From contig NW_020653200.1 of NCBI RefSeq assembly GCF_003589595.1, positions 3,059,185-3,123,184 on the forward strand: a stretch of 64,000 nt of DNA, written 5' to 3'. Positions 33,793 to 45,700 of the stretch are shown here, piece by piece (positions within the stretch are counted from its first letter, which is position 1; the number at the start of each line of letters is the position of its first letter). The notes beneath the pieces were generated by a model that did not search any database, was not told where the DNA came from, and saw only the letters and a list, made by a program, of their open reading frames with translations. The DNA is from Hyposmocoma kahamanoa (Eukaryota; Arthropoda; Insecta; Lepidoptera; Cosmopterigidae). A program made the position numbers and the translations under genes.

Positions 33793-34340
33793 ACACTAAG
33801 TCTTGAGTCGTAAGACACAAACTAAAGACTTATTTGAGTCGTAATCTTTTAACCCCAGGAATTAAAACCTAACTCATTACTTAAAAGGCTTCTAAAGAAA
33901 TAAAAGAACGTGAAGTGTGCCGTGTGTCATAGGCAACTCTAGAACATTTAGGAAATTAAAATAACTATCTACCTTTGTCCACTGTAATAGTGGAAATATT
34001 TTCAAGTCTGGGTAGTTTTTATTAACTAAATAGAGGTCAATAATTTGGAACACACTGGAACCGGTGTACCAGGTATATTTTCGTATGACAGTCATGGAAA
34101 CATATAATCTCTTTGACATCTTATAAAACCGAGTTTAATAAGATGTGAAAGTGATAACTCGATTTTGCACTGTGTTTTAATATCATACACAACTACAGCG
34201 GGAGTCTTTTTAAAAACAACTCGAGTCGTTGAGTCTATTAGTATAATGACGAGTTTTATTAATTAATACAATTTTAACCTCCCCAGCCTTAATTTTAGAG
34301 TCGAGTGCAGTAAAATTGAGTCCAGTCTATTTAATTGGCC
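33793..34340. other. No gene recognised
   Basis: AT-rich spacer. The GAGTCGTAA motif recurs several times (33795-34260) without clear periodicity. Confidence 0.4.
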
Positions 34341-34730
34341 TTAAGAGGGAGTATGCCAAAAAAGTTTTGACGTTGGCTCCGCCCAAATTTGTGAAACAAA
34401 TATTCGCGTGACATGCGACAAGAGATGTTGAATTTTGCGCATTAAAAGTACCAAATTCGTTTTAGCGGAATAACTCTAATTAAACGGATTAAATTTTTGT
34501 CCTAATAACGTGTAGCATTTAGAGGATAAATCGAAAAATTGTGAAAATTAGAGGTAATTTCGTGATTTTTATCTATCGAGGAAACTTTATTGTTTTATGT
34601 TTTTAATTAATGTCTATGCTTGAATATATCGTGTAATTACTCATACAATATTTTATTTTTAACTTTAAATTGGTTATACCCCTCTAAGATCAAATCGAAG
34701 ATTAGGAATTTTTCCTCTGCTCCCTCTTAA
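34341..34730. mobile_element. 390-bp MITE with TTAA target duplication
   Basis: TTAA at 34341-34344 and 34727-34730 with inverted AGAGGGAG next to each. This is the layout of piggyBac-type non-autonomous elements. No frame inside. Confidence 0.7.
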
Positions 34731-35172
34731 AGGACCGAGTCTCTTTGATCACTAGATCCTAGCACCACTTATGACGCTTATTAGAGTGCTCTAGCGCTGC
34801 GTGCAAACTGGGTTAATATGAAAGTAATGCCGCATCCACTGAGCAGATGGAATTTCTTTATCTATAGGTGGTTGTGACCTGTTTACAATTACTTATTGTC
34901 GACTTTTATGAGCTAATTGTCAGAGGGGGCGAAAAATAACAATAGTACCAATTTATGAAAATATTTCAAAGAACTTCAGGAACATATTAAAGTTTTTATA
35001 ATAAAGGTCCCCCTACTCATACAAGTGATTATATTATACAAAGGAAGATTTTTTTAATTACAAATACGAACTCTCTGTATCAATTAGTAAGTATACTTAT
35101 AGGTTTATTAAGATATCATAAACCCCAAAACGTGTCCCAATACTGGGCGTGCGGTTAAATACTATTAAGATT

Positions 35173-35400
35173 TTTAACCGACTTGAAAAAAAGAGGAAGT
35201 TCTCAATTCGACTGTATTTTTATGATTACTCCGACATTTGTGAACTGATTTCGATGACACTTTTTTGTTGAAAAGGCGTCACCTCAAATTTAAACAAGAT
35301 ATTCCACCTTTATGAGTGGCGAATTAGGTCATCCCCTAGTTTATTGAATTTCACCCACTTTCCGTTATTCAATTTCAATAAAACTTTGCACATAGATGTA
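35173..35400 (+). repeat. TTAACCGAC-type lepidopteran repeat, copy 4
   Basis: TTTTTAACCGACTTGAAAAA, TTCTCAATTCGACTG, GATATTCCACCTTTATG and GGTCATCCCCTAGTT. Same family as 31586-31815. Confidence 0.7.
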
Positions 35401-35493
35401 AATCCAATGAAAGTAAAAAGTTACGGTGACCTAGCCTAAACAGGATCATATTATTATGTATTTTGCGAGAACTTTTTTTTATAACATCAAATG

Positions 35494-35655
35494 ACAAGAC
35501 GAATAAGTCGTGCGCCTGATGGTAAGCTATATGCCTGTCCATAACAGTTACAGTGCCACTCAGAGCTTTAAATTGCAAAGATCTGAGGGGCACTACCACT
35601 GCGCCCTGAGACATAAGTCCCATGTGCCTGTAATTTCACCAGCACCCTTAGCGCC
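35494..35655 (+). repeat. Lepidopteran interspersed repeat, partial copy
   Basis: GCCTGATGGTAAGCTATATG, ACAGTGCCACTCAGAGC, GATCTGAGGGGCACTACC and CCTGTAATTTCACCAGCACC. Same family as 1926-2660. Confidence 0.75.
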
Positions 35656-35681
35656 CAGTTACACGTTAAGAAAGTTCACGC

Positions 35682-35703
35682 GCGGTCGCCGCGCGGCGAC
35701 CGC
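35682..35703. repeat. 22-bp perfect GC palindrome
   Basis: Two abutting 11-bp arms, GCGGTCGCCGC and its complement. It lies in a GC-rich patch (35660-35830) with more CGCGCGG motifs. Confidence 0.9.
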
Positions 35704-36508
35704 CCAGTTACCACGTCTTCATGTACATTAATGCCGAATCTGAATTCTATTTATTATGAAACAACATTAAAAATCCTCGCAATAAAATTATCGCGCCGCC
35801 GCCGCGCGGTAATCGCGCGTCGCGCGGGCCGCATCGTAGACTAAATTCAAGACAGGTTAGCAATTTCAAATACCTTGGTTATCTTATTTAAAAGTACATG
35901 TCCAAAATATAACATTTTAAGGGGTTTTAATATATTTTTTATAAACTTCAATATTACTCTAGTTAGTGAATTATGAAAAATATTATATTACGAGTATATC
36001 GATATAAATAGATAATACACATGTGTAATTGTTTGGATTCTGGATTCTTGTAATAGAATCATGGATAACAGATTGAGAGATCGCGTTAGCATTTTCGCTA
36101 TATTGCCGCTCTGATCACGTAACGTAAATAATTTTCAACCGTTGTATGGAGTGTCCGGGGTGTGTAGCAACACTTCCGTCGTCGCCAGAGTAACTGAAAT
36201 GGCTACTGAGAATGCGCATCACCTGAAGCTTTAACGACGTGTTGCACATGTATTGCTATATAATTTTGTTGCAAAGTTATTGCTGTGAGAACAACTTACC
36301 CCGGGAACTACCAGGCCCGGTCTCCCCTACCAGACTACAACTTACTCATGAGCCCGAAATTCAAACATTTCAAATCGAAAATTTAAACTTACATCTTTCT
36401 AAAAGCGTTAAAGATATAAAATAAAAATAAAATGTTTGTGGTCGTCTATACCCACCACCTATGATTTTATATACTTAAAAAAGGTACGAAAAAACACCAA
36501 AAAAGAAT

Positions 36509-36514
36509 TTTATT
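36509..36514 (-). terminator. Polyadenylation signal of the Dpy-30-motif gene
   Basis: TTTATT on the plus strand, AATAAA on the minus strand, 47 bases after the stop codon at 36561. Implies a very short 3' UTR. Confidence 0.6.
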
Positions 36515-36560
36515 ATAATAAAAAAACTTTTTACATAAAGTCGCCAATTTTGGAAAACAA

Positions 36561-36704
36561 TTAAAGGTTCTCAATAGTACTGGTGAAATGCTGGTGAGCT
36601 ACATAAGCGTCGTAGACAGCTCTGCTCTCGGCGTCATCGAATTCTTCTGGCTTCCTAGGTTTCACCTGCTTTTCTTTCCAAGCCTTATAGTAAATAACCG
36701 CTTT
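36561..36704 (-). CDS. Dpy-30-motif gene, coding exon 9 (last)
   Basis: Residues 557-603 and TAA. Basic helix KAVIYYKAWKEKQVKPRKP followed by an acidic DDAESRAVYDAYV stretch. Acceptor CATTTCCAG. Confidence 0.82.
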   Translation of the reverse strand, partial: KAVIYYKAWKEKQVKPRKPEEFDDAESRAVYDAYVAHQHFTSTIENL

Positions 36705-39700
36705 CTGGAAATGGAACGAACAGGTAATTGAAATTAAGAGTAAATAAAAAACCATTATTCATTATATCATTATTTTCATATATATTAAACAAAACATGAA
36801 TATTTTTATATTCATTTTCTTACTATTTTGTAATTAATTTTATGAACAGTACATGGTTTGTACTTGCAGATAAAGAATAACTTTTTAGCACATGAAATCA
36901 CTTAAACAAAATTTGGTTCTAAACAGTAGGTAGTAGGCCAATTTTATTAACGCAAATTATGATATTTTTAGTAGTAGCATTAGTTTTCATCCTTCGGGAC
37001 AGTCCCATATACATATATTTACATAAGTTTTGTTTAAAAGGACCCTGAACCAACCAACCTCTTGGTTTGTTGGTTCAAGCGCACTATAACCTGTGCAAGC
37101 AAGCCCGCACATGGACCTTCTCAGTCACACAGGTCATCTGACTCGTTGGTGGACTTTAGTGGACATTTCATCATCACAACATCAGGCATAGCGTGATTAA
37201 TCGTTACACGTGACTAGTTTTTTGCATATTTCTGGCTTTTGGTCAAGTCGTTGCAGTAAATAATTAATTAGTAAGGAACATTACGATCAAATGGAATATT
37301 ATAGACACTTTCAAAATAAATTTAAAACTACCCCCATTAATAAATAAGTTAAAATATGTTTTTAAGAACTTGCGTACATATTTAATTATCTATAATAAAA
37401 CCCTTACCTCTTTGCGATTTGTGTATATATCATTATAATATTTCATTGCTTCGGCCCGCTTCTGACCTAGTTGCTCATTGGTTCTGGTGTATCTAATAAA
37501 ATAACGTATTTCATGATTTTAGTAGTGATAGGCAAGCATTTCAAAAAATCTCAAATGTCTGCCAATTTTAAATCATTTCAGTTGTGTGTCGATTGCACAT
37601 GCCAGGATTTCTTATCAGTGGCTAGCCATCGAACTACATTCAACTGCCATTGTAGTTGTTGGTATTTAGGTAGGCTCTTCAATAGCACGTCGATGGCCAT
37701 TCTACTAATATTTGACAGAAATAAAATATATTTAATTTGACGACTAAATTACTAAGGTAAGTTAGTAAGGCATCACCGACCGTCATGATTAATTGAAAGA
37801 ATGAATGCCATCACTCCCTTCCAATGAAACTAGATTTTGGCAGAAAAACAAACATCATAATTTCAATACATTATCAGTGTGGAACCAACTCCCGGCGCAT
37901 GTATTCCCTCCCCTCTATAACATCGGGTCCTTCAAACGTAGTGTGAAGAAGCATTTGGCCAGACCGGCAAAATGATAGTGACGGAGTGAAGATATTTGTG
38001 TTTTCCATCCGTTACTCTCATCTCTGGACTGTATTCGCACTTTCCATCAGGCGCGGTGCAGTCATTTTGCCGAGTCACAATAAAAAAAAAAAAAAAAAAA
38101 AAAGTGGAGCCTCAATATAATTACAATGACCAGTGGATTTGTTTTTGTTTTTTTTTTGCCCCGCGCTAGGGAAACCCTGTGTCGATTCAAGAAAATTAGT
38201 AGAATTGGGGTACAGATGTGAGTCGAAGGTGAAACATGCATCTTTGATCAAAATTACACACATCAAAAGTGTCTAGGGATCAAGTACGTTTAAGAGTATT
38301 GCTGCAATTAGGGTTAATTATATTAACTTTTTTGTATCGCTATTGATACTTTTTAGTGAGTTTTAACATTTAAATAAGGAATATTGTTTAAAATTCGATA
38401 ATAAGAAGAAAATCGATTGTCAATGTGGTTTTGTATAAAAATGAGTTATAGCGTTTTGACAAAATCATTACAATATCTGCATCGGAACCGAAACAATTTA
38501 CATTATTATGGAGAGACGACATCATTTAACCCGAGAAGTGATGATGCGAGACGTCGGAATGTTGGAAGCTGGTTCCAGGCAACGTGCTGTGGCTTTCACT
38601 CTTAACACTACACAGAGCGTCATAAGTCGCCTCTGGACGCGCTATCGCATGACGGGCAGCGTGGCCGAGCGACATGGAGGACGATCTCGCATCACGACTC
38701 GCAGACAGGACCGGTATATCCAAAATACTGCTCGACGGAATCGTACCATGACCGCCATGATGTTGGTTACGAGGCTCCACAGCTCCTCAGGCTTGCTAAT
38801 AAGCGATCAAACAATACGAAATCGTTTACGTGAAGTGGGTCTGCGATCCCGAAGGCCTTTCAGAGTTCCACCTATTGCACCCTGCAATCGCAGGACCCGT
38901 TTACGATGGGCTCGCGAACACAGAAACTGGGAGGAAGAAGACTGGCGCTATGTGTGCTTTTCGGATGAATCCCGCTTCGGTATGAGACCGGATACAAGAC
39001 GTACTCGAGTTTGGAGAACATCTGGACGTCATGAACGTTTGAGATATTGTCAGGAAGTTCATCCATATGGTGGGGGAACAATAATGATATGGGCCGGTAT
39101 TTGGATCGGCGGAAGAACCGATCTCATTTGGATCAGGGGTAACCTCAATGCTCAAGTTTACGCAGAGAGGATTGTTTCGGATGTTATCATCCCTTTGCGA
39201 GGCCAGTTGGGTGATTCATTTCAACTAATGCATGACAACGCACGTCCACACACGGCTAGAGTCGTAACACGCATTCTTGCCGAAGCTCGTATCAACGTTC
39301 TGCCGTGTCCTGCTCAATCACCAGACCTCAATCCAATTGAGCACGCATGGGATATGCTTCAAAGAAGAGCTGTGCCGAGTATGCATACCGTACATACTCT
39401 ACAACAATATTTTGACTTGTTACAAAACACATGGGCGGCCATTCCTCAAAGTGATTTTGATGAACTCATCTTAAGCATGCCAAATCGCTGTAATTGTGTG
39501 ATTCGTGTTAATGGTGGAAATACAGATTATTAATTTTCTTATCTATACAATAAAAATGAGCAAAATCATCACTTTCGCCATTTTTTTGTCATTTAATTGA
39601 CGCCGTTAATTTGAGTTTTTTCCCACAATTTGCAAAAACATCAATTTTAGTTTATTTTAATTAAATATAGGGGTAAGCGGTTAAATAAAACATAAGCATT

Positions 39701-42700
39701 AAAGTAAGAAGTCGTCCTGGAAGACTGGATTTGGTAAATATTGCTTAAATAATTTTTATTTCAAAAATATTCACTTGATCCCTAGACACTTTTGATGTGT
39801 GTATTTCAGTGCTTCAATAATTTTTGAACAAATTCTTATACCGTTTTTAAGCAGGATCAACTTATTTATTACATTTATATTCCACCAACCCATCCTAGCA
39901 TTATTTGCACACGCTAATTTTCATTATATATACTTCATTTAGGCTGTATTACTGGGATCTATTAATTTGTGACGGATCCGAGGGGATTTGAACATAACTC
40001 CTATGTACCACAAGTAATGCCAGTGTAGAGCTTTTAAAACATTAAATATTTTGAAAATATTTCATCGTTGATATGGTTCCTAAATTCGGCCACCCGTATG
40101 CTTGTTCTCGTAATCGCTCTTGAGCTACGAACATGTGGTAGCATGCTCCCTTAGGAGTCTCAACGAATAGCCAAGTCAAATCTAGTATAAAATTAAATAA
40201 ATGCACATACTTATTCCTGAGAATTGAATGAGAAAGTAAATGAATAGGATTTTTGGGTTGCTTCTCTCCGGTCTCATAAAGAGCGTCAGGCAAAATGTGT
40301 GAAAGATTATCCCACAGGTACTTTACAACTTCAGAAGGCAGGCTTTCTGCAAAAGAAGTATTTTGATTAACATAAATAAAGGATAATAAAATACGGCCCA
40401 AACGCAAGCAAACTAGAGCAAAGACAATGAGATTCTGCCAAGAAGCGGATGCGACACATCTGCATCTCCTGAGCCAATATCAATTTATAATGAGCATACT
40501 ATATAGTATGGAAATAGTTTAAAATAATAATAATAACGCACACACTCAACATATCCTCGCACTAGGGAAACCTGTGTCGTGGGTGCCATGGACACACACA
40601 TAGACAACCACAAATAACCTACACCTAAACTCACGAAAGAAATAAATATAGGCCATACAAATATTTCTCCCGGCCCAGGAATCGAACCTGGTACCTCTGC
40701 GTAGCAGTCCCGCATGGTAATCGGAGGAAGGCACTCGATACCACAAGACATTATCGCGCTGTTAATAGGTGTATTAAGTCAAAAAGTGTTATTTTTTTTA
40801 GGATCTATGAAAAAAGATTTACTCACTCCTCGTGAAAGATTATTAAAATTTATGTACAGGTTAAAGTTTATTACAGACATGTAAATAATTTCCTATTTGC
40901 CAAATATACACTCCCGGACACATAACTCGAGACATTTTATTCATATAGGGCTAGAATATAAAAATATAGTTATCATCGAAGAAAAAGTTTTCTCCGGATT
41001 TTTAAATTAAAATTTTCAATGAGGATTATTTTATTAAGGAAATGACGTTAAGTATATCAGTTTCAAAGTCGCGTAATAGTTTTTGATCAATCGAGCTTTG
41101 TTTAAAGCTAAGCATTTAGTATTGAAAATGCAAGGTGTCCGGGAGTATATTTAAAAATAAAAGGCATAATGTAATTTCGTATCTTTTGGGTAAAGGCCGT
41201 TTTATCCAGGCCTAGCTTACAAAAAGTTTCTATTTATCTTTTAATTCTATTATTTCTCACAATATTCTAACGACGGTTGTATTGCCGTGTTGAGATTCAA
41301 ATTTTGCGCTCAGCAACTACATTATCTTGACTTTCACATATTTTGGGTTACAACACTATTGTAGTAGCAGTGCGATATATTTGACTTTCACATATTTTGA
41401 GTTACAACAATATTGTAGTAGCAGTGCGTTATATCTAAATGGTTGATACGCAATGAATGAATGCTCGATACTCACACGACGTACGTTGAAATCGTGTATC
41501 GATTATAATAATAATAATAATAATAACGCACACACTCAATATAGCCCCATACTAGGGAAACCCTGTGTCGCGGGTGCCATGGACACACACATAGACAACC
41601 ACAAATTACACCCAAACTCACGAGAGAAATAAATGTAGGCCATACAAATATTTCTCCCGGCCCGGGAATCGAACCCGGGGACCTCTGCGTGGCAGTCCGG
41701 TATGGTAACCGTTCGGCCACGGAGGCAGTTTACACGGAGGTAGATTAGTCACTAAAAGAAAAAGTTAACTTATGAGAAATGGTAAATAAGATCGTGTCTT
41801 GAATAGATAATGTAACACCAACTTTTACTTTACCTAAATACTAAAAGTATACACTTAGCTTCTTATGAATTTAATATAGGTATCTCACATTTACAATGAA
41901 AGTGACTCTATTCAAAAAATGAATAAAATGAGTTTATACTGTAAAACTACTTTAAAAATTATTGTTCACGGGGTTATTAATCTGAAATTGTATTAAAGCT
42001 CGAATATGATCAAATATAAGGGTCTTTTTCATTTCGTTCCTTCAGTTTGAAAATGCCACTCCCGCGTCGGATTATCAATATTGAATCTGCACTTACAAAG
42101 ATAACACACCGTTACTGTTGGCGAAAAAGTGACAGATTAGCAATTGAACCATTTTTATTCCGTAAATCGTCTTGTTCCGCAAATCGTCGCGACTTACTTT
42201 ATTACTTTGAGCACTTTCTGTCACAATTAAAACGACTTAATCTGATAAGGTCATAACACGTTGCTAAGCTGAATAAAATTAAAAGGACTAAATTCTTAAT
42301 ACGTCAAATGATAACAAAAAGTTCTGTAAAAAAGTGACCATATGGCGACTAGGATTATCAGTCAATCGTGACCATGGGACCTGCAAATGGCCCGAAACGT
42401 CGGTTTACTTGAAAAATCAAATATACGCGATTTAAATCCGGAAAAATAGTTTCATTTCCCAAATGTTTTTATATTGTTAAATATTAAAATAATCGAAAAC
42501 AATTTTTGCCGTTGTAAAGCTGAATATTTCGTTATTATTTTCCAATACTAACAAGACACAAACTTTAATAGGTACTTCAATAGTAATCAATTAAATATTA
42601 TGAAAATGTTACAGCTTCAAATCTTATCTTGCGTAGATATTTCCAATAGTTGATATTTTGTATTGGTCACTGTCATTGTAAAGTTGCAATATATATCAAT

Positions 42701-45700
42701 TTACTACTTTACTAACTTCTTATATCAACTGGTTCAACTGAAGGCAAAACTTCTATATCCATTGGATCTCTGAACTGCATCCTACAATGTGGGTTCTTTG
42801 CTTCGGAGTGCCCGCAATCCAAAGTAGTCTTTACAAAGAGATCGTCAAACCCTAAATCATATGTACTTGTGCAGGGTCCACATTGGTAAACCTTTTTGCC
42901 ATGTTCGTTAAACACGTATCGACCGTAAACGTCAAAATAATATTTGTCGGTTTCCTTAACCTGCACAAAAAAATGTAGATGATTCGCACGGGAACCTATA
43001 AGTTTATACCAAGACCTTATGGCCCCATCTGCCTAATAATAAGAACTCGAGTGGTTTAAAGATTCCATTTATGATTATGTAATTTTTTAAATATATTGAA
43101 TGTCAACATATTTAACCACCATAATATTCAATTATTCTTGTGAAATGACCTCACTAGTTTGATATAATTATTACGGCAAAAAAGTCGTTAAAAACCAAAA
43201 ACGCAGATCTTCGTTTTTGGTTTTTAACGACTTTTTTGAACAAGCACATAGAGAATTCTTAAGGTCCGCTAATTTTGCTGGAAGACGTTGGTTCGAATCC
43301 AGCCGGATCGAAGAAATATTTACTATTATGTTCGATCTTTTTTTTAATAATAACATTTATATAATTTAAAAAATACACATATCCCTTAGAATAATAACGC
43401 ATAGAATGATAGTTTCATATCAAACGAACTGTCACAAGTGAGGCAAAAATCAAATTCATGTAGGCGTAAGCAACTTGTAACTACGCTCGTCGGCACGCAC
43501 ACAAATATACAAATAATGATGCCATGGAATCACATTTCCCTCAAAAGTGGGGAAATTGTATCTTGCTTAACTCATCATTAAGTTAAAGGTGCCTACAGAT
43601 TTGCCCGACATTGTCGATCAGGTGCCTACAGATGTGCTCGATTTTGTCGATCGTTACTGTCGATCGACAATGTCGATCAGGTGCCTACAGATATGCTCGG
43701 TTTTGTCGATGAAAAACGAATATAGCACTTATTTGTAAATCCAAGATGGCGGACACGATTTTTCAAAATATGCTATATGGGTATCCTTTTCGAGGTATTT
43801 GGGGATGCTCATTACGAAAATGGCACTCATTTCTAAATCCAAGATGGCGGACACGAGTTTTTAAATAAATGCAATATGGGTATCATTTTCGAGGTACTTG
43901 GGGGTGCTCATTACGAATATGGCACTCATTTCTAAATCCAAGATGGCAGGCACGATTTTTTCAAAAAAATGCTATATGGGTATCATTTTCGAGGTATTTG
44001 GGGATGCTCAATGTGAATATGGCACTATTTGTAAATCCAAGATGGCGGGTGCGATTTTTCAAATAATGGCAAGTTGGGTATCGTTTTCGAGGTATTTGGG
44101 GGTGCTCATTACGAATATTGCTTTTGTTTGAACTGTCGTGTTTGCCATCTTGGATTTAGAAATGAGTGCCATTTTGTATTGAACATTCCCAAACATCTCG
44201 AAAACGATACCCAACTTGCCATTATTCGAAAAATCGCGCCCGCCATCTTGGATTTAGAAATAAGTGCCATATTCGAAACCTAAAACCGAAAATGCCATAA
44301 GCAAACATTAAAGAAAATAAATGTTAAAATAGATTAAAAATCGCTTAAGAATGCTCCCCTTTTAAGAAAATAAAATATTTCAATATAAAATATTTCGCTT
44401 GAGTTACGAAAAGAAAGACATATAATAAGCTATCAAAGTTGTACTGGTGGTGCCAACACTATAGTAGAAACAAATATATACTGTAAATTTGTTGCAATAT
44501 GTGCTCCAATTCAAATAAAATTAAAATAAATAATTATTCAATAAAGCATGAACGCAGAGCCGTTAAAAGTATTATAAAATAATTAAGTGTCCCAATCACT
44601 TACAGGAGTTAACGAAAACATTTAATGTTTATTCAAGTAAATATTAGTTCAAGATGCGCAAATAAATCGAAATTACAGGCACCACTAAAATTTACGTAAT
44701 ATAATTATTTTGAAACAGAATAGTAAAATGGGGAGAAAAAAAATTCGTTACTTTGCAACACTTTCGTATCTTGTTGCCGCGAAATTATTTTTCTGTTTTA
44801 GTGAATATTTACATAAAAATATGAGTTGAAACGCATTACTTACTTGTGGAATGCGATGTTAGTGTCTATTTTATGTTTGTCTGTTGTATTTTTACACCCA
44901 TTTACCGCACATTTCGTCATTTTTAGCAAAAAATTTTGGAGCTGTTCGCGGTGCAATATGACCTTGAGCACTAACAGCCCGCGCGCTCCTGGGAGCGCAT
45001 TTGGAACCCTCTAACTTGCCTCACTTAGCGTGTGCGGGCTAGGTTTCTATGCGTTATTATTCTAAGACATATCCATGGTTTGTTTCATATAGTTCTTGTT
45101 ATTTGTATGACTTTCATGTGATAAGCGAAACACACAACTTTACGCCTCACTATAGCGAGAAAATGGCAGATGAAAGAAAACAGTTGAACTTGTAACAAAT
45201 CAGTTTTAATAAACAAAATTAGTTATCATTGTTAATTTAATGTCAACAACAATAAAAATAAAATATACCATCGGATATTACATAAACAATATATAATATA
45301 AATATAAATGTAATGTATATAATATAAAAAATGTAAATAAAAAATTAGGTGCACCACAGTCCATCGTCAAATTCGAATTTCAAAAACCTTTTCCACGCTA
45401 GCGTTGTAAAAACGCTTTTGTGCGCAGATTTCTAATGATTTTTTTTATTAATAATTTTGGCTTGGATACAAGTCCTTTGAGCCATGTCTTCGTTTAATTA
45501 TGTTTTTGTAAATATGGCCGCCATAAAGAGAATAGGCAATTTGAGGCGGCGTGCTTGGATTGACTCGGGATTCCCTAGAACGGGCCGATACGGATATTTT
45601 AGTTCGAGATTCGTATAATTTCGCGTTTTAATCTTCGATTAAGGCACAATAGCACTATCCTATTCCACTTTAAACTAGATTTCACAAAATAATTGAAAGT

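Noticed and set aside
41640..41729. tRNA gene
   Set aside because: The A- and B-box sequence belongs to a SINE with a body and microsatellite tail; the acceptor stem does not pair. The same holds for the other copies.
43740..44278. CRISPR-like or gene-cluster signal from regular repeats
   Set aside because: Units of about 100 bp are adjacent with no spacers and one is inverted; this is a tandem array within a DNA element in an animal genome.
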